Assembly (NCBI RefSeq): GCF_028829235.1
Contig: NZ_JAIWJY010000010.1
Span: 1 to 64,000 of the forward strand
Length of the DNA stretch: 64,000 bases
Direction: 5' to 3'
Origin: Tenacibaculum larymnensis
GTDB lineage: Bacteria > Bacteroidota > Bacteroidia > Flavobacteriales > Flavobacteriaceae
This document shows positions 45,213 through 53,695 of this stretch, in pieces (the stretch's first letter is position 1; each line of letters starts with the position of its first letter). The position numbers were made by a program, and so were the translations under genes. A model generated the notes under the pieces. That model ran no database searches. It saw only the letters and a program-made list of their open reading frames with translations, and was not told the origin of the DNA.

Positions 45213-46646
45213 TTATTTTTCTTTGGAAGAAGAATTGTCTTCTTCAATTATTTTTGAGTCATCATTAGGAAGCTCTTTACCCTTTAAATAATCGGGTAAT
45301 TGCATACCTGCCATATTGAACATTTCCTGTAATGGAGGTACTGCATTGTACATTCCAGAAATAAAGTTTGAAGTAGATGTTTTTCCATCTTTACCTCCAC
45401 CATTTTCCCAAACTGTAACTTTATCAATCTTAATATTTTTAATTGCTTCAGATTGTAATTTTACCAATTCAGGTAATTTATCAGCAATTAATAATAAAGC
45501 AGCGTTTTGAGAGTCATTACCAGCCGCTTGAACTATTTGATCTAAACCAGCTGCTTGCTTAGTTAATACTTCGTATAAACCTTTAGCTTCTGCTTGTGCT
45601 TTGAATAAAATGGCGTCTGCCTCTCCTTTTGCTTTTCTACGAATTCTTTCAGCTTCTGCCTCTGCATCAATTTCTACTTTTCGTTTATCAATCTCAGCAG
45701 GAACGATTACATCTGCCATTTGTGAAGAACGTTCTCTTTCAGCTCTGGCAATTTCAGCTTCTTTCTCGGCAGCATATGATTCTTCTAAAGCTTTTGCTGA
45801 CTGTACTTTTTCAGAAGCAATAGCTACTCTTTCCGCTTCTGCCTCTCTTTGACGACGTAATGAGTCAGAGTTTGCAACAGCAATTTTTGCAGTGTTTTCT
45901 CCGTCTACAGCTTGTGCATTAGCGGCAGCTACTTGAGTTCTTTCATCTTGTACAGCATTTGCTTCACCAATAGAACCATCTCTGTTTTTTTCAGCAACAG
46001 ATTTACGAGCGGCGTTGATTGCATGAGCAGCAGCTTCTTTACCTAATGCTTCGATATACCCTGATTCGTCAACAATATCAGTAATGTTTACGTTGATTAA
46101 TTTTAAACCAACCTTTTTTAATTCCGACTCAACACTTTGTGAAATGTTAGTTAAAAACTTATCTCTATCAGAGTTAATTTCTTCAATATCCATTGAAGCA
46201 ACCACTAAACGTAACTGTCCAAAAATAATTTCTTTGGCTAATTCTTGAACATCGTTCATTGCTAAACCAAGTAAACGTTCTGCAGCATTTTGCATTACTC
46301 CTGGCTCTGTAGAAACCCCAATGGTAAAACGTGAAGGCACGTTTACACGAATATTTTGTTTAGAAAGTGCATTTACCAAGTTTACTTCGATAGAAATTGG
46401 TGTTAAGTCTAAAAATTCATAGTCTTGAATTACAGGAAAGATAAATGCAGCACCACCATGAATACATTTAGCAGATTGTCCGCCGCCAACTTTACCATAT
46501 ACAACTAAGATTCTGTCAGAAGGACACCTTTTATAGCGTTTTATTAAAGTTATTAGTAAGATAAAAATAAATAGAATGGCAATAACAAGTCCAATAGGAC
46601 CTGCAAACCCAAAGCCATCAATTTGTAATAATGTAAATTTTAACAT
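45213..46646 (-). CDS. Flotillin-like SPFH/band 7 membrane protein (YqiK/FloT type)
   Basis: 477 residues from the ATG at 46646 (a TTG two codons earlier is less likely). One N-terminal membrane helix (PIGLVIAILFIFILLITLI), then the SPFH domain (about 30-215, RILVVYGKVGGGQSAKCIHGGAAF; VNVPSRFTIGVSTEPG) and a long Ala/Glu/Arg coiled coil (about 220-370) typical of flotillins. It organises membrane microdomains. Its gene follows an NfeD-like gene by about 9 bp, the standard flotillin-NfeD pairing. Confidence 0.92.
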   Translation of the reverse strand: MLKFTLLQIDGFGFAGPIGLVIAILFIFILLITLIKRYKRCPSDRILVVYGKVGGGQSAKCIHGGAAFIFPVIQDYEFLDLTPISIEVNLVNALSKQNIRVNVPSRFTIGVSTEPGVMQNAAERLLGLAMNDVQELAKEIIFGQLRLVVASMDIEEINSDRDKFLTNISQSVESELKKVGLKLINVNITDIVDESGYIEALGKEAAAHAINAARKSVAEKNRDGSIGEANAVQDERTQVAAANAQAVDGENTAKIAVANSDSLRRQREAEAERVAIASEKVQSAKALEESYAAEKEAEIARAERERSSQMADVIVPAEIDKRKVEIDAEAEAERIRRKAKGEADAILFKAQAEAKGLYEVLTKQAAGLDQIVQAAGNDSQNAALLLIADKLPELVKLQSEAIKNIKIDKVTVWENGGGKDGKTSTSNFISGMYNAVPPLQEMFNMAGMQLPDYLKGKELPNDDSKIIEEDNSSSKEK

Positions 46647-46655
46647 AGTCAATTT

Positions 46656-47228
46656 TTATTTTTGAGATTCAACGATTAATATTCCATTTGAGGTTACTTC
46701 GATTACTTTAACAACCGTTCCTTGTGTCAAGTCAGTATCATTATCTGTCAAGGCATCTAGTTCACGAAGCGAGTTTTGTACTTTAATATGTACTTTACCC
46801 ATTTTAGAGCGATTAGCTCCTATGGTTAAATATACTTCACCTATTTGATTCAGTGCATTTTTCATTTTTAGGGTACCACTATCTGTTAGTTTACTAATGT
46901 AGTAGAATAGGGTAGCCATTATAGTCATCATTAACAATCCACATATAATAGAAATGGAAAGTGTAGCTATATTTGAATAACCAGCATCCATACTAGCAAT
47001 ACCACTCCATCCAAAGATGGTAAAAAAGGCTACCATATTTTTAAACGTGAAAAATTGAAACCCAGCACCAGTATCAGCTTCTATTTCAGTATCAATGTCA
47101 CCAATATCACCAGCATCGGCACCTATAAAACTACCAATAAGTACAAAAACAAAAATTAGTGTAAAAATACCTGCTATTCCCCAATAAACTTGTTGAAAAG
47201 AGGTTAATTCAGAAAACCATTCCATCAT
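46656..47228 (-). CDS. NfeD-like membrane protein (YuaF type)
   Basis: About 190 residues from the double ATG at 47228/47225; a TTG at 47282 would add an unlikely tail. Three membrane segments (VYWGIAGIFTLIFVFVLIGSF; MVAFFTIFGWSGIAS; LSISIICGLLMMTIMATLFYY) precede a C-terminal OB-fold domain (NQIGEVYLTIGANRSKMGKVHI; GTVVKVIEVTSNGILIV). It is the usual flotillin partner. It lies 57 bp after the ketosynthase gene, on the same strand. Confidence 0.85.
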   Translation of the reverse strand: MMEWFSELTSFQQVYWGIAGIFTLIFVFVLIGSFIGADAGDIGDIDTEIEADTGAGFQFFTFKNMVAFFTIFGWSGIASMDAGYSNIATLSISIICGLLMMTIMATLFYYISKLTDSGTLKMKNALNQIGEVYLTIGANRSKMGKVHIKVQNSLRELDALTDNDTDLTQGTVVKVIEVTSNGILIVESQK

Positions 47229-47285
47229 AAAGCAATTATTTAAATGAGTGCTAAAAGTATGTAAATTGCCTGAAATCGACAATTT

Positions 47286-48443
47286 TTATTTTGTTATTAA
47301 AACAGAAACTGCATTTCCTCCAAAACCAACAGCATTTACTAGTATTTTATTGAGTTTTTTTGGAGTTTGTTGAGGTTCAGCAAAAGGAACTTCAATTACT
47401 TGTTGATGTTGTATCATTAACATTGCTAACTCTAAACTTAACAAGCCAGAAGCACCAAAAGTGTGACCAAGTTTCCATTTATTAGTAGTTAAAAAAGGAG
47501 TTTTGTTACAGAATACTTTTTGAATCGCATTAATTTCTGACTGATCTCCTTTAATGGTTCCTGGGGCATGCATTACGATAGCATCCACTTCATCAGGAGA
47601 GGTTGTTCCTAAAGCCATTTTCATTGATTTTTGAAAACATTCTGCATCTGTTGTTACAGAAGTATTATGTTTCAAAACTTCAGTAGCATATCCTACACCT
47701 TCAATAAAAGCTAGAGCATTTTTTTTAGTTCCTTTCTCTAAACAAAATACCGAAGCACCTTCTCCCAAGACCATAGTGTTTTTAGTTTTGTTAAGGTCGA
47801 AAGCTTTACAAGGGTATTCATTAATTTCTTTAGAATACACTTTTAATGCCTGCATTTGGGCAATAGTAAAATCAGTTAGAGAAGCTTCGCTAGCACCAAT
47901 CATAAATTTTTCTGACATTCCCGATTGTAACCAAGCGACTCCATTTAATAAAGAATGCAGTCCAGTTGAGCAAGTTATAGAATGTGAAATTTCAGGACCA
48001 TTGGTTTGTAAATCGTGTGCTATCCAAGATGAAATATTACCTAAAGTAGTTGTTGGAGAGCTTAAGGTAGATGATTTGCCTGTAGCTAAAAACTCCTTAT
48101 GATATTTCTCAAACAAAGAAGTTGCCCCTCGAGAAGAACCTATATTAATTCCGAAGTTGTCAGAAGCTTTCCAATCGGTTTTTTCCATTGCTTTTCTAGC
48201 AACAAAAAGGGTGTACAAAACAGACGGATCTAAATTTTTATATTTATTGTCAGAGTTTCTAACATCTTCAATAGCACGTTTATCTTCATCAGATAATTGT
48301 GCTACCCATGCTTTGGAATCTTCAAAGTCTTTAAAACTTAAAAAATGTTGATTATTTAGATAGTGCTCCCAAATTTTCTCAGGAGTACTTCCTAAGGCAG
48401 AAACAGAAGCAAATGATGTTATTGAGATGAGTTCTTTCAACAC
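47286..48443 (-). CDS. Beta-ketoacyl synthase-like protein (KAS I/II family)
   Basis: 385 residues with a GTG start. The thiolase fold and the Cys-His-His triad are intact: SITCSTGLHSLLNG (nucleophile Cys), IVMHAPGTIKGDQSE (first His, though APGT replaces the usual GTGT) and NKWKLGHTFGASGLLSLE (second His with Lys). A TATTTTTG box at 48464-48457 gives a short leader. It differs enough from FabF to suggest a side pathway such as an unusual acyl chain; its nearness to the biotin genes makes pimelate synthesis one option, without proof. Confidence 0.85.
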   Translation of the reverse strand: MLKELISITSFASVSALGSTPEKIWEHYLNNQHFLSFKDFEDSKAWVAQLSDEDKRAIEDVRNSDNKYKNLDPSVLYTLFVARKAMEKTDWKASDNFGINIGSSRGATSLFEKYHKEFLATGKSSTLSSPTTTLGNISSWIAHDLQTNGPEISHSITCSTGLHSLLNGVAWLQSGMSEKFMIGASEASLTDFTIAQMQALKVYSKEINEYPCKAFDLNKTKNTMVLGEGASVFCLEKGTKKNALAFIEGVGYATEVLKHNTSVTTDAECFQKSMKMALGTTSPDEVDAIVMHAPGTIKGDQSEINAIQKVFCNKTPFLTTNKWKLGHTFGASGLLSLELAMLMIQHQQVIEVPFAEPQQTPKKLNKILVNAVGFGGNAVSVLITK

Positions 48444-48528
48444 GATAAAATTTCAGCAAAAATAAAGGTAAAATCAAGTATTCTAAAGAAAATAAAAATA
48501 TTTATCTTGGTATAAAATTATTAAGGTT

Positions 48529-48966
48529 ATGAGTGAACAAAGACAAAAAAGTTGGTTTGGAAGAAATTGGTTGTGGTTTATACCATTAACAGGATGTTTA
48601 GGCTTTATTTTATTAATTGTTTTAGGTGTAGGGGCGGCATTTTTTGGAGTGTCAAAAATAATGACAAATTCAACCCCTGTTGAATATGCTATTGAACAAG
48701 CATCTAAAAACAAATTGGTTATAGAGAACTTAGGAGAACCGATTGAACAATATGGAATACCCTCTGGTAACATTTCCCTTACTAACGACGATGGAAATGT
48801 AGATTTTTCTATTTCTATAAGAGGCGATAAAGGAGAAGGTACTTTAATTGTTAGAGGTATTAAAGTAGATGGTGAATGGATTTATGAAGATTTATACGTT
48901 CACATTAAAGAAACTCAAGAAGAAATTAACTTATTAGAAAAGGAAAAAGTTCTAGAGACTATCTAG
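48529..48966 (+). CDS. Coa1-family membrane protein
   Basis: 145 residues. Basic N-terminus, one membrane helix (WFIPLTGCLGFILLIVLGVGAAFFG) and a periplasmic alpha/beta domain (PVEYAIEQASKNKLVIENLGEPIEQYG; GEGTLIVRGIKVDGEWIYEDLYVHI). This is the pattern of the cytochrome oxidase assembly factor 1 (Coa1) family in Bacteroidota; whether the bacterial proteins assist oxidase assembly is not established. Its last 15 bp overlap the end of bioA on the other strand. It divides the bio operon from the ketosynthase group. Confidence 0.75.
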   Translation: MSEQRQKSWFGRNWLWFIPLTGCLGFILLIVLGVGAAFFGVSKIMTNSTPVEYAIEQASKNKLVIENLGEPIEQYGIPSGNISLTNDDGNVDFSISIRGDKGEGTLIVRGIKVDGEWIYEDLYVHIKETQEEINLLEKEKVLETI

Positions 48967-50217
48967 AACCTTTTCTATAGTTGTATATATTTTGTTAAGT
49001 TGTTCCTTTGTGATAACATAGGGAGGTTGAATGTAAACGGTGTTTCCTAATGGTCGTAAAAAAACTCCTTCATTCATAAAAGATTTTAAAAGCTGGTCAC
49101 GCAACGTTCCATAGCGACCAGAATTGGTGTTTAAATCAATAGCTAAAATAACGCCTTTACCTCTTGTTGAATTTACTTTTTGATGACTTTCTATTTTTTT
49201 TGCAAAAGTTTTATTAGACTCTTCAATAAATTGAATATTGTCTTGGATTTCTTGAGTTTTCAATAGCTCAATACTCGCTAGTGCAGCACTACAAGCTATT
49301 GGATTTGCAGAATAAGTATGGCAATGAAAAAAACCTTTAGAAATATCATTATCCAAAAAAGCAGTGTAAATTTCTTCAGTACAAGAAGTAATTGACATTG
49401 GAACTAAACCAGCTGTTAAGGCTTTACTTAAACATATAATATCTGGTTTAGTAGTAATTTCATCAGAAGCAAAATTATTTCCTGTTTTACCAAAACCTGT
49501 CATTACTTCATCAGCGATGGTAAGAATATCATTGCTTTTGCAAACTTCCAAGATGTTGTTTAGGTCTTTGGCCTTATGAACTTTCATCCCAGCTGCTCCT
49601 TGAACTAAAGGTTCGTAAATGAATCCGGCAACATTGTTTTCTGAAATGATCTCTTGTAATTTTTGTGCGATAACCTCATTATTCTCTCCATTAGGAACAG
49701 GAATTCGTTGAATATCCATCAAAAAATCTTCAAAAGGTCCATTATACACAGATAAACCAGAAACAGACATGGCTCCAAATGTATCGCCATGAAATCCATC
49801 TTCAAAAGCAATGAATGTTGTACGTTTCTCACCCTTATTAAAATAGTACTGCAAAGCCATTTTAATTCCTGCTTCTACAGCAGTAGATCCGTTGTCATTA
49901 AAAAAGATTCTATTTTGATTTTCAGGGAGAATTTTAATCAATTCTTCTGATAGTTTTACCGCAGGTTCATGGGTAAAATCGCTAAACATAATCTGATCTA
50001 AGGTTTGCATTTGTTGGTAAACACGACTGGTGATGAAATCGTTACAGTGCCCAAACATGCAAGTGTACCAAGAGGAAATAGCATCGATATACTCGTTACC
50101 GTGCTCGTCGGTTAGTATGCAGCCTTTTGCTTTTACAATCCCTAAACTATCAGGGTGTGTTTGGTGTTGTTTTAGCGGGTGCCACAAATGTTTTTTATCA
50201 CGTTCTTGTAAGTTCAT
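48952..50217 (-). CDS. bioA: Adenosylmethionine-8-amino-7-oxononanoate aminotransferase
   Basis: 421 residues. PLP enzyme that converts KAPA to DAPA using SAM. Conserved parts are HLWHPLKQHQTHPDSLGIVKAKG near the start, SSWYTCMFGHCN, FEDGFHGDTFGAMSVSG, LTIADEVMTGFGKTG and CLSKALTAGLVPM with the PLP lysine. Its start overlaps the membrane protein gene by 20 bp. Third enzyme gene of the compact biotin unit. Confidence 0.97.
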   Translation of the reverse strand: MNLQERDKKHLWHPLKQHQTHPDSLGIVKAKGCILTDEHGNEYIDAISSWYTCMFGHCNDFITSRVYQQMQTLDQIMFSDFTHEPAVKLSEELIKILPENQNRIFFNDNGSTAVEAGIKMALQYYFNKGEKRTTFIAFEDGFHGDTFGAMSVSGLSVYNGPFEDFLMDIQRIPVPNGENNEVIAQKLQEIISENNVAGFIYEPLVQGAAGMKVHKAKDLNNILEVCKSNDILTIADEVMTGFGKTGNNFASDEITTKPDIICLSKALTAGLVPMSITSCTEEIYTAFLDNDISKGFFHCHTYSANPIACSAALASIELLKTQEIQDNIQFIEESNKTFAKKIESHQKVNSTRGKGVILAIDLNTNSGRYGTLRDQLLKSFMNEGVFLRPLGNTVYIQPPYVITKEQLNKIYTTIEKVLDSL

Positions 50218-51343
50218 ACGTTTTGTTCTTTTGAAAAAGAGCTGTCAAATGTACAATAGAAATACATAAAACTACTCCGAAATAGGTAATAAACAATAGC
50301 CACATAATTGAGGTTGAAAATAACTCAGAGAAAAATGCTGGAAAAACTAAGAAAAGTTCTGAAGTGAGTATAAAAAGGGTATAAAAAATCCAGACGGTTT
50401 TATGAATACTCTGACCTAATTCTATCCAAATAAAAGGTAGGTACATTCCTAAAAAAAGGAAATGTAACCAAGCTATGAGCATAAATCTGTTGGTTATTAC
50501 CAAATTTGAAAAATAAGGAATGCTACCGAAACAGTTTAAAATACCAACCAATAATAATATGCCAAAAAACAGTTGGTATTGTAGTTTTTGCTGTAAAAAT
50601 GAACTTTTAAGCTTGAAAAGTGTTAAGATTAAAACTCCTGCACCAATGCCTCCTGCAATTTGAATGGTCAAATAATTGAAACTGTATTTTAATGAATGAG
50701 TATATAATAGTACTAGAGAGGTAATAATTAAGGTGATTTGATTTTTTGAAAACTTAATTGTTGTTTTTTGAAAAAGTACTGCAAGCATCCAAAGAAAGAA
50801 TGAACCAAAATACTGGAAGTGTAAATAAAAAAAGATAGCTTGTTGATACCAAGGAGAAGTTTGCATTTTCATAGCAATTAGCGGACCTAAAGCATAAGGG
50901 CCAATTGATGAAATGAAATGAAAAACAATTCCTGTTTTAATTAATGTTACATCTGATTTTTTACCCTGTAAACGTTTCCATAATCGTATAAGTAACCAAT
51001 AGCTTATCCATAAATGTATGGTGGAAAAGGTAATAGTAACCAAGGCATATCCTTGAATGATAAAACCGACTAATAAAATAGAAATACAAACTTGTAAAGC
51101 AATGTAAAGAAAGTACGAGGTTTTGTCTATTCCTTTAGTAAAACGAGTGAAGAGTAGTACAATTAAAGCATTGAAAACAAATCCCAACAACATAATGTGA
51201 GAGTGGGAATGTAGCACAAATTTAAATGGAAAGTTGGTAATACTACCTGTAAATGCATACCGCAAAATCAATCCTATGATAGCTCCTAAAAAACCAAAGA
51301 TAAGAGGGAAAGACCAAAGATGTTTTGCAGTAGCAGATTTCAT
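50198..51343 (-). CDS. Polytopic membrane protein with conserved-looking histidines, unknown function
   Basis: 381 residues, about ten to twelve membrane helices. Histidines sit in or next to helices in patterned contexts: FVLHSHSHIMLLG, TIHLWISYW, FYLHFQYFGSFF and WLHFLFLGMYLPF. This is reminiscent of heme- or copper-carrying membrane proteins (NnrS or heme-copper oxidase subunit I style), but no such family is confirmed. It is embedded in the biotin operon: it begins at the base next to the bioD stop and overlaps bioA. A role in biotin or precursor transport would fit the place, a redox role would fit the histidines. Confidence 0.7.
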   Translation of the reverse strand: MKSATAKHLWSFPLIFGFLGAIIGLILRYAFTGSITNFPFKFVLHSHSHIMLLGFVFNALIVLLFTRFTKGIDKTSYFLYIALQVCISILLVGFIIQGYALVTITFSTIHLWISYWLLIRLWKRLQGKKSDVTLIKTGIVFHFISSIGPYALGPLIAMKMQTSPWYQQAIFFYLHFQYFGSFFLWMLAVLFQKTTIKFSKNQITLIITSLVLLYTHSLKYSFNYLTIQIAGGIGAGVLILTLFKLKSSFLQQKLQYQLFFGILLLVGILNCFGSIPYFSNLVITNRFMLIAWLHFLFLGMYLPFIWIELGQSIHKTVWIFYTLFILTSELFLVFPAFFSELFSTSIMWLLFITYFGVVLCISIVHLTALFQKNKTYELTRT

Positions 51344-51955
51344 TTATAGCTTATCTTTAAATAGTTCAGCGTATTCTTTAATCACATTTTTATCAAAATA
51401 AGGTTCTTCTTCAATACGCCCAATTACAGGAACCTTAGTCATTTTTTTGATAATATCTTCAGTGGTTTTGTGTTCGTTTCCAGAAAAAATCAAAGCAACA
51501 TCAAACCCTTTTTCCTTTAACAAGTTAACTGTTAAAAGAGTATGATTGATGCTGCCTAAATAATGGCGAGAAACAACGATTACTTTATAACCTGGTTTTA
51601 TAACATCTAACAAGGTGTTTTTATCATTCAAAGGAACCAATAGTCCACCCGCACCTTCAATAACTAAATGATTTTTTGTTGAAGGTTCTTTTATGTTGTC
51701 GACATCAATGGTAATTCCATCAATTTCTGCAGCTGCATGTGGACTCATAGGTGTTTGTAAAGCATATGAGTTTGGATGAAAAACAGTTTTTGAATTTGAA
51801 ATGAGTTTTTCAACTTTATGAGTGTCAGAAAATTCTAAATCTCCCGACTGAATAGGTTTCCAATAATCAGCTTCTAGAGCTTCAGTTATGATGGCAGAAG
51901 CCACGGTTTTTCCTACTTCAGTTGAAATTCCTGTAATAAAATATTTTTTTTTCAT
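51344..51955 (-). CDS. bioD: Dethiobiotin synthetase
   Basis: 203 residues. ATP-dependent carboxylase that closes the ureido ring of dethiobiotin. P-loop GISTEVGKT (9-17), KPIQSGDLE (substrate-binding Lys), IEGAGGLLVPL and the VSRHYLGSINHTLLT region are typical. The ATG overlaps the stop of the DUF2007 gene (ATGA), which implies translational coupling. Confidence 0.95.
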   Translation of the reverse strand: MKKKYFITGISTEVGKTVASAIITEALEADYWKPIQSGDLEFSDTHKVEKLISNSKTVFHPNSYALQTPMSPHAAAEIDGITIDVDNIKEPSTKNHLVIEGAGGLLVPLNDKNTLLDVIKPGYKVIVVSRHYLGSINHTLLTVNLLKEKGFDVALIFSGNEHKTTEDIIKKMTKVPVIGRIEEEPYFDKNVIKEYAELFKDKL

Positions 51956-52332
51956 TTGAAAATTGTTTTACAATCGTTGCAGATTAATTTTTTGCTTTCA
52001 AAAAAAGGAAAGAGCATAAAAAAGATGTTTTTACGTTGTAAATCGGCAACTAATATTTTTGTTGAATTACATTTAGGACAATGAATGTTATTTCCGTTTT
52101 CATCCTTTGTATATTCTCTTATTTCATTATAAACAGTAGCAGCTTTTTCTAAATCATTGTTGTGTACCAGTAATTTTACTCCACCAATAGCTTGACTAAT
52201 CAATGGGTCAGAATCTATTGTTTTTTCATCCATTAACATAGTTCTAATATCTTCCGAATCTAATTTAGCCTTTGCTACTTGTGCTTCAGATGAGTATTCG
52301 AAAACTGCCAAAATGGTGTAATTATCTTGCAT
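51952..52332 (-). CDS. DUF2007 protein with C-terminal zinc ribbon
   Basis: 126 residues. The N-terminal ~70 residues have the DUF2007 ferredoxin-like fold (TILAVFEYSSEAQVAKAKLDSEDIRTML; GGVKLLVHNNDLEKAATVY). The C-terminal part has a zinc ribbon (CPKCNSTKI and LICNDC) around a hydrophobic segment. DUF2007 proteins are described only as putative signal-transducing. It sits between bioF and bioD with 9-bp and overlapping junctions. Confidence 0.82.
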   Translation of the reverse strand: MQDNYTILAVFEYSSEAQVAKAKLDSEDIRTMLMDEKTIDSDPLISQAIGGVKLLVHNNDLEKAATVYNEIREYTKDENGNNIHCPKCNSTKILVADLQRKNIFFMLFPFFESKKLICNDCKTIFK

Positions 52333-52341
52333 TTTAATTTT

Positions 52342-53466
52342 TTAAACAAAAGTAGCAAGCTTCTCTAAAACATCGGTAATTTCTTCTTTAGAATTATATG
52401 CGTGTAAACAAAAACGTAAACGTTCTTGATTTAAAGGAATGGTAGGCGATAAAATAGGTTTTACTTCAAAACCGCTTTTTTGTAATTGTAAGGCAATGTT
52501 TTTTACGCGTTCATTTCCTGAAATAATACAACAATGAATGGCAGAAGAACTTTCAATAAAACTTAATTGTAGTCTGTTTGATTCTGAAATGAAATGCTGA
52601 ATGTTTTGTTGCAGTTGTTCTTTGGAATTGCTGATAGATAATTCGTCGTAAGCAATTTTTATAGTAGCTAAGGCGTGAGGTGATAATCCTGTGGTGTAAA
52701 TAAAACTACGGGCAAAATTAATAAGGTATTGTTGTAGTTGTTCACTTCCTAAAATAGCAGCACCATGGCAACCTAAGCCTTTTCCAAAGGTGACAATTCT
52801 AGCAAAAATGTCGTTTTCTAGCTGTAGTTTTTGAATCAATCCAAAATTAAAGACCCCTAAAGCATGTGCTTCGTCTACAACTAAATGTACATTAGTATGT
52901 TTATTGGTTATCTGTGATATGGTTACTAAATCGGGAGAATCTCCATCCATTGAAAAAACAGATTCGGTAACCACATAAACTTCTGAGTCGTTCTGCTGAA
53001 ATTTTTTTAATAGTTCATTTAAATGAACTAAATCGTTATGCTTAAACTTAAACGATTTCGCATTAGACAGTTGTATGCCATCTCGTATAGATGCATGAAT
53101 AAACTCATCATATAATATGATATCACCACGTTGAGGTACCGAAGCAAAAAAGCCAATGTTAGCATCATAGCCAGAGTTAAAAACTAAAGCTGTTTCAGAA
53201 TTATGAAGTTTTTCTAGTTGTTTTTCAACTTCAGTATAGAGTTTATGATTTCCTGAAAGTAGGCGAGAACCCGTTGCACCATTAACTTTACTGTTATTAT
53301 CAACTAAAAATTGATGTGTTTTATTAAAAATAACTTCAGATTTAGCAAACCCTAAGTAATCGTTTGAAGAAAAATCGATAAGCGAGTTTTCTTTATCAAG
53401 TTTTCTTAGAGAGTTTTGTGCTACTCGTTGTGTAATTTTTTGCTGTAGTTTCTTAGGAAATTGCAT
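52342..53466 (-). CDS. bioF: 8-amino-7-oxononanoate synthase
   Basis: 374 residues. PLP enzyme that condenses pimeloyl-ACP/CoA with alanine to KAPA. Features: IDFSSNDYLGFAKSE, GATGSRLLSGNHKLYTEVE, VDEAHALGVFN and VTFGKGLGCHGAAILGS with the PLP lysine. It is the first gene of the unit bioF-DUF2007-bioD-membrane protein-bioA. It is divergent from the symporter gene, with 229 bp between them that contain two AGTCTCACT sites. Confidence 0.95.
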   Translation of the reverse strand: MQFPKKLQQKITQRVAQNSLRKLDKENSLIDFSSNDYLGFAKSEVIFNKTHQFLVDNNSKVNGATGSRLLSGNHKLYTEVEKQLEKLHNSETALVFNSGYDANIGFFASVPQRGDIILYDEFIHASIRDGIQLSNAKSFKFKHNDLVHLNELLKKFQQNDSEVYVVTESVFSMDGDSPDLVTISQITNKHTNVHLVVDEAHALGVFNFGLIQKLQLENDIFARIVTFGKGLGCHGAAILGSEQLQQYLINFARSFIYTTGLSPHALATIKIAYDELSISNSKEQLQQNIQHFISESNRLQLSFIESSSAIHCCIISGNERVKNIALQLQKSGFEVKPILSPTIPLNQERLRFCLHAYNSKEEITDVLEKLATFV

Positions 53467-53544
53467 AGTGTAAAAATAAAGAAGCCTTTTTTAATATTGT
53501 ATCTATTTAGCTAGAAAAGTTTTGTGCTTAGAATGTTTATTTTT

Positions 53545-53559
53545 AATAGTCTCACTATT
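53545..53559. promoter_or_regulatory. Inverted-repeat motif, site 1 (AATAGT-CTC-ACTATT)
   Basis: A perfect 6-bp inverted repeat around CTC, with core AGTCTCACT. It lies 137 bp before the symporter gene and 79 bp before bioF on the other side. It is one of three related sites near the starts of the hydroxybutyrate-type locus. Confidence 0.55.
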
Positions 53560-53612
53560 TTATTTACTTATTTTTAAATAAAAATTAAATGTTAAAGTTG
53601 TTTTTTAACTAA

Positions 53613-53623
53613 AAGTCTCACTT
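53613..53623. promoter_or_regulatory. Inverted-repeat motif, site 2 (AAGT-CTC-ACTT)
   Basis: The same core AGTCTCACT as site 1, 66 bp away, about 73 bp before the symporter ATG. No good TAnnTTTG box was found between it and the gene; the nearest is TTTATTTG near 53667. Confidence 0.55.
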
Positions 53624-53695
53624 GAATAAAGTTAAATTTATCAACATTACTAGTTTAAAGTTTTTTTATTTGTTTTTAAACAGATCTTATAATTT

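Noticed and set aside
47229..47282. Upstream TTG start of the NfeD-like gene
   Set aside because: The added 18 residues have no resemblance to a membrane protein start; ATG codons at 47228 and 47225 precede the first helix.
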